Positions 17,511 through 19,388 of a DNA stretch of 19,388 bases are shown here, one piece after another (position 1 is the stretch's first letter; the number at the start of each line of letters is the position of its first letter). Source of the stretch: Acanthamoeba sp. SK_2022b (lineage: Eukaryota; Discosea; Longamoebia; Acanthamoebidae); the NCBI GenBank assembly GCA_027943245.1, contig JANDJZ010000758.1:1-19388 (forward strand), read 5' to 3'. A model generated the notes under the pieces. That model saw nothing but the letters and a program-made list of their open reading frames with translations. It was not told the origin of the DNA and searched no databases. Made by a program: the position numbers and the translations under genes.

Positions 17511-19067
17511 ATGTTGGCGGCGACTGCGGTGCCCCGCTTCAATGGAGGGATAAGCGGCAAGAGAAGGAAGCAGGGCCGACACGAACCCAACGGCATCATC
17601 CTCCTAGCTACCACCACTACTGCGAAAGCGAAGACGATAACAAAGAGCGAAAGCGACGGAGAGGAGGGGGAGTGGTGCGACGAGTCGTTCATGCTGTCTT
17701 CGTTCTCGGAGACGTCGGAACTGTCGGACTCGGAGTGGTCCGAGTGGGAGGACCCACTTTGGGTCGAGGACCCCTACCTCCTCCACAAGAACCAGCGCAA
17801 GCAGCAGCAACAGCACACCGGTGTCGACAAAAACAACAAGAAGCGGGAAGACCGAACGGACGAGGGGTGCGGGGAGGCAGAGGAGCAGGAGGAGCCGCGC
17901 GAGAGCTCGGATTCGACAAAGGGAGAGGAGAGCCTCGCCAAAGTCAAGGGAGATGCAAAGTCAAAAAGAACGAAAGCGAAAGCGAAGATGAAGACGAAAG
18001 CGAAGACGACGGACGGCAAGAAAACGAAAACGAAAGCAAAAGCGAAGAAGGCGCAGGGCAAGTCCGTCACCAGCGAGGGAGAGACTCCCGCCAGCGCTGG
18101 CAGCGGAAGTGAAGACGGCGACGAAAAGCCCAGCCCACCGCAGCAGCTTCCCGCCACCAACTACGCCTCGGCCGAGAAGCGCATGAGCGTGATGCAGGCC
18201 CGGGAGGTGTGGGAGGCGCGCATGTCCCTGTCGCTCGCCACCTCGACGGCCATGCCGACGGCGACGACGGCGACGGCGACGGCCAGAATGTCGCAGAGCG
18301 ACCGCACGGCCGTGCACACGAGGCAGCCAACGGTCGGTGGCAGCGGACAGGCGCCGTCGGTGGCGGCGGCCGACGTGCGACGCAGCCACAACGCGATCGT
18401 GCTCGAACGACGGGCGCACGACCGCTACGCCGGCGACAGCAGCGACGACGGAAGCGACGTCGGCAAGAGGAAGACGATAAGCGTGGCCGGGATGCCCGTG
18501 ACTATGGTCATGCTGCCAGGGACCAAGGAGAAGGACACCAAGAAGAAGAAAGAAAAAGAAAAAGATAAGGAAAAAGAAAAAGAAAAGGAAAGGAGGGCCA
18601 AGAAGGAGGCCGATGTAGAGATGAAGAAGAAGAAGAGCCGATCGATGGACGTGATCGAGGAGCTCAGGAAGAAGCACGAGGTCATCTCCCACGTGCGGGC
18701 GCTCAAGCTCGAACGCGTCAAGAGCAGCGAGGACGCGGCGGGCGGCGACGATGTCGACGACAAGTACTACAGCTTCCTGCGCGGGACCGCCGAGGCCGGG
18801 CAGGGCGAGAGCGGCAAGGGCGGCCATGCGGTGCCCTGGCGCTCGTCTCGTTCGTTCATCGAGGCGCCGCTGACCGAACGACAGCGAAGGCTCCACAACA
18901 AGTCCGGCGGCGGCGTGGGCGAGCTGGGCGGCGGCGCGACGAAGCCGGCGGGCAAGCTCCAGGTGTCGATGAGCGTGCGCGAGATACCCAAGGAGAAGCG
19001 GGAGAAGAAGGGGTTCCTATCGAGCCTCCTCGGCGGGAGCAGCCACGAGAAGCTTGCCACCAAGTGA
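17511..19067 (+). CDS. Lysine-rich, largely disordered protein of unknown function
   Basis: A single uninterrupted frame of 518 residues from the first ATG (MLAATAVPRFNGGISGKRRK). It has an acidic, tryptophan-bearing patch (DSEWSEWEDPLWVEDPYLLH), then a Lys/Thr/Ala-rich basic stretch (KAKAKMKTKAKTT), a segment YASAEKRMSVMQAREVWEAR with helix propensity, Ala/Thr-rich repeats, and at about 340-380 a KEK/KDK charged tract likely to be a single alpha-helix or coiled region. The C-terminal part has short motif-like blocks: SRSMDVIEELRKKHEVI, AVPWRSSRSFIEAPLTERQR, SVREIPKEKREKKGFLSSLL. I recognise no domain. The conserved-looking C-terminal blocks suggest protein-binding motifs in an otherwise disordered scaffold. 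The reading frame and host-like codon use support a real gene. Confidence 0.72.
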   Translation: MLAATAVPRFNGGISGKRRKQGRHEPNGIILLATTTTAKAKTITKSESDGEEGEWCDESFMLSSFSETSELSDSEWSEWEDPLWVEDPYLLHKNQRKQQQQHTGVDKNNKKREDRTDEGCGEAEEQEEPRESSDSTKGEESLAKVKGDAKSKRTKAKAKMKTKAKTTDGKKTKTKAKAKKAQGKSVTSEGETPASAGSGSEDGDEKPSPPQQLPATNYASAEKRMSVMQAREVWEARMSLSLATSTAMPTATTATATARMSQSDRTAVHTRQPTVGGSGQAPSVAAADVRRSHNAIVLERRAHDRYAGDSSDDGSDVGKRKTISVAGMPVTMVMLPGTKEKDTKKKKEKEKDKEKEKEKERRAKKEADVEMKKKKSRSMDVIEELRKKHEVISHVRALKLERVKSSEDAAGGDDVDDKYYSFLRGTAEAGQGESGKGGHAVPWRSSRSFIEAPLTERQRRLHNKSGGGVGELGGGATKPAGKLQVSMSVREIPKEKREKKGFLSSLLGGSSHEKLATK

Positions 19068-19176
19068 TGATTGGATGTTGTTGTTGTAAACAGGAAAAAA
19101 AACATTAAGGCCACCACGTGGACCAATCGGAAAAGCGGAACAACTATACAAGGCTTCCGATTGGCCAACTGGAACT

Positions 19177-19388
19177 TCAACCGAGCAGCGCGTGGAGAAG
19201 GGCCAGCGTGCGCAGCGCCTTGCGCAGCGTCATCGTCGCTGCGCTCCAACGCTCCGCGCTCGCTCTCTGCCGCGCCCCGACGCCAGGGCCACCCGACGAC
19301 GACGCCGCGGCGCAGGTGGCCGCGATCAGGTCGGCCGTGCAGCGGACAAACACGACGACGGCAACGTCCAGCGTCGCGGCCTGCACGA
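19177..19388 (-). CDS. Probable 3' end of a gene entering from the right edge
   Basis: The minus strand is open from the window edge to a stop at 19177. The frame reads VQAATLDVAVVVFVRCTADL, then IAATCAAASSSGGPG, and ends TLRKALRTLALLHALLG. It is alanine-rich and partly hydrophobic; no family recognised. It is convergent with the lysine-rich gene, leaving 109 bases between stops, a spacing usual for this window. Other frames over the same DNA are also open, because the DNA is GC-rich, so the call is tentative. Confidence 0.4.
   Translation of the reverse strand, partial: VQAATLDVAVVVFVRCTADLIAATCAAASSSGGPGVGARQRASAERWSAATMTLRKALRTLALLHALLG

Noticed and set aside
17961..18896. 311-codon minus-strand frame opposite the lysine-rich gene
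   Set aside because: It is a shadow: Phe/Leu runs opposite AAG/GAA codons and arginine runs opposite other biased codons, with no motif.

Overview
The window looks like nuclear DNA of a free-living amoeba, most likely Acanthamoeba or a close relative. The grounds are GC-rich genes cut by many short GT-AG introns, first exons that hold little more than an ATG, microsatellites inside introns, and two 5S rRNA genes whose sequence matches my memory of Acanthamoeba castellanii 5S. This identification is from memory, not from a search.

Layout. (1) 1-1558, minus: a PX-SH3 adaptor gene, C-terminus cut by the window edge. (2) About 1.75-9.4 kb: an AT-richer block of dispersed repeats and broken genes. 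It holds two identical 5S rRNA genes in opposite orientation (2113-2231 plus, 7426-7544 minus). Each 5S gene has a copy of a short hairpin-forming repeat on both sides (1957, 2422, 6436, 8436). Also present are a broken gene with a ParB/sulfiredoxin-like segment, a further broken coding region with an acidic C-terminus, two decayed transposase-like genes with a LQLDN motif, a Ty1/copia reverse transcriptase remnant, a 167-bp element with terminal inverted repeats and a 4-bp target duplication, an uninterrupted (CA)152 tract, and an orphan SH3 fragment. (3) 9487-11002, plus: an 8-exon secreted protein of unknown function. (4) 11407-13125, plus: a 5-exon cyclin. (5) 13580-14244, minus: a 76-aa single-lobe EF-hand protein resembling small class I myosin light chains. 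(6) 14518-14775, minus: the mitochondrial small Tim chaperone Tim9. (7) 15128-17154, plus: a 9-exon gamma-butyrobetaine dioxygenase with a probable mitochondrial presequence, head to head with tim9. (8) 17511-19067, plus: a lysine-rich disordered protein. (9) 19177 to the right edge, minus: the probable 3' end of another gene.

For the host genes I derived exon boundaries by hand, requiring GT-AG sites and matching phase. The PX-SH3, cyclin, EF-hand, Tim9 and dioxygenase models are phase-consistent throughout; the first intron of the secreted protein is the least certain. The genes do not form one pathway. The clearest functional link is the divergent pair Tim9 (mitochondrial import) and gamma-butyrobetaine dioxygenase (carnitine synthesis), which share 352 bp of upstream DNA. 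The most unusual part is the repeat block: an inverted arrangement of hairpin repeat - 5S - hairpin repeat into which several mobile elements and gene fragments have been nested.
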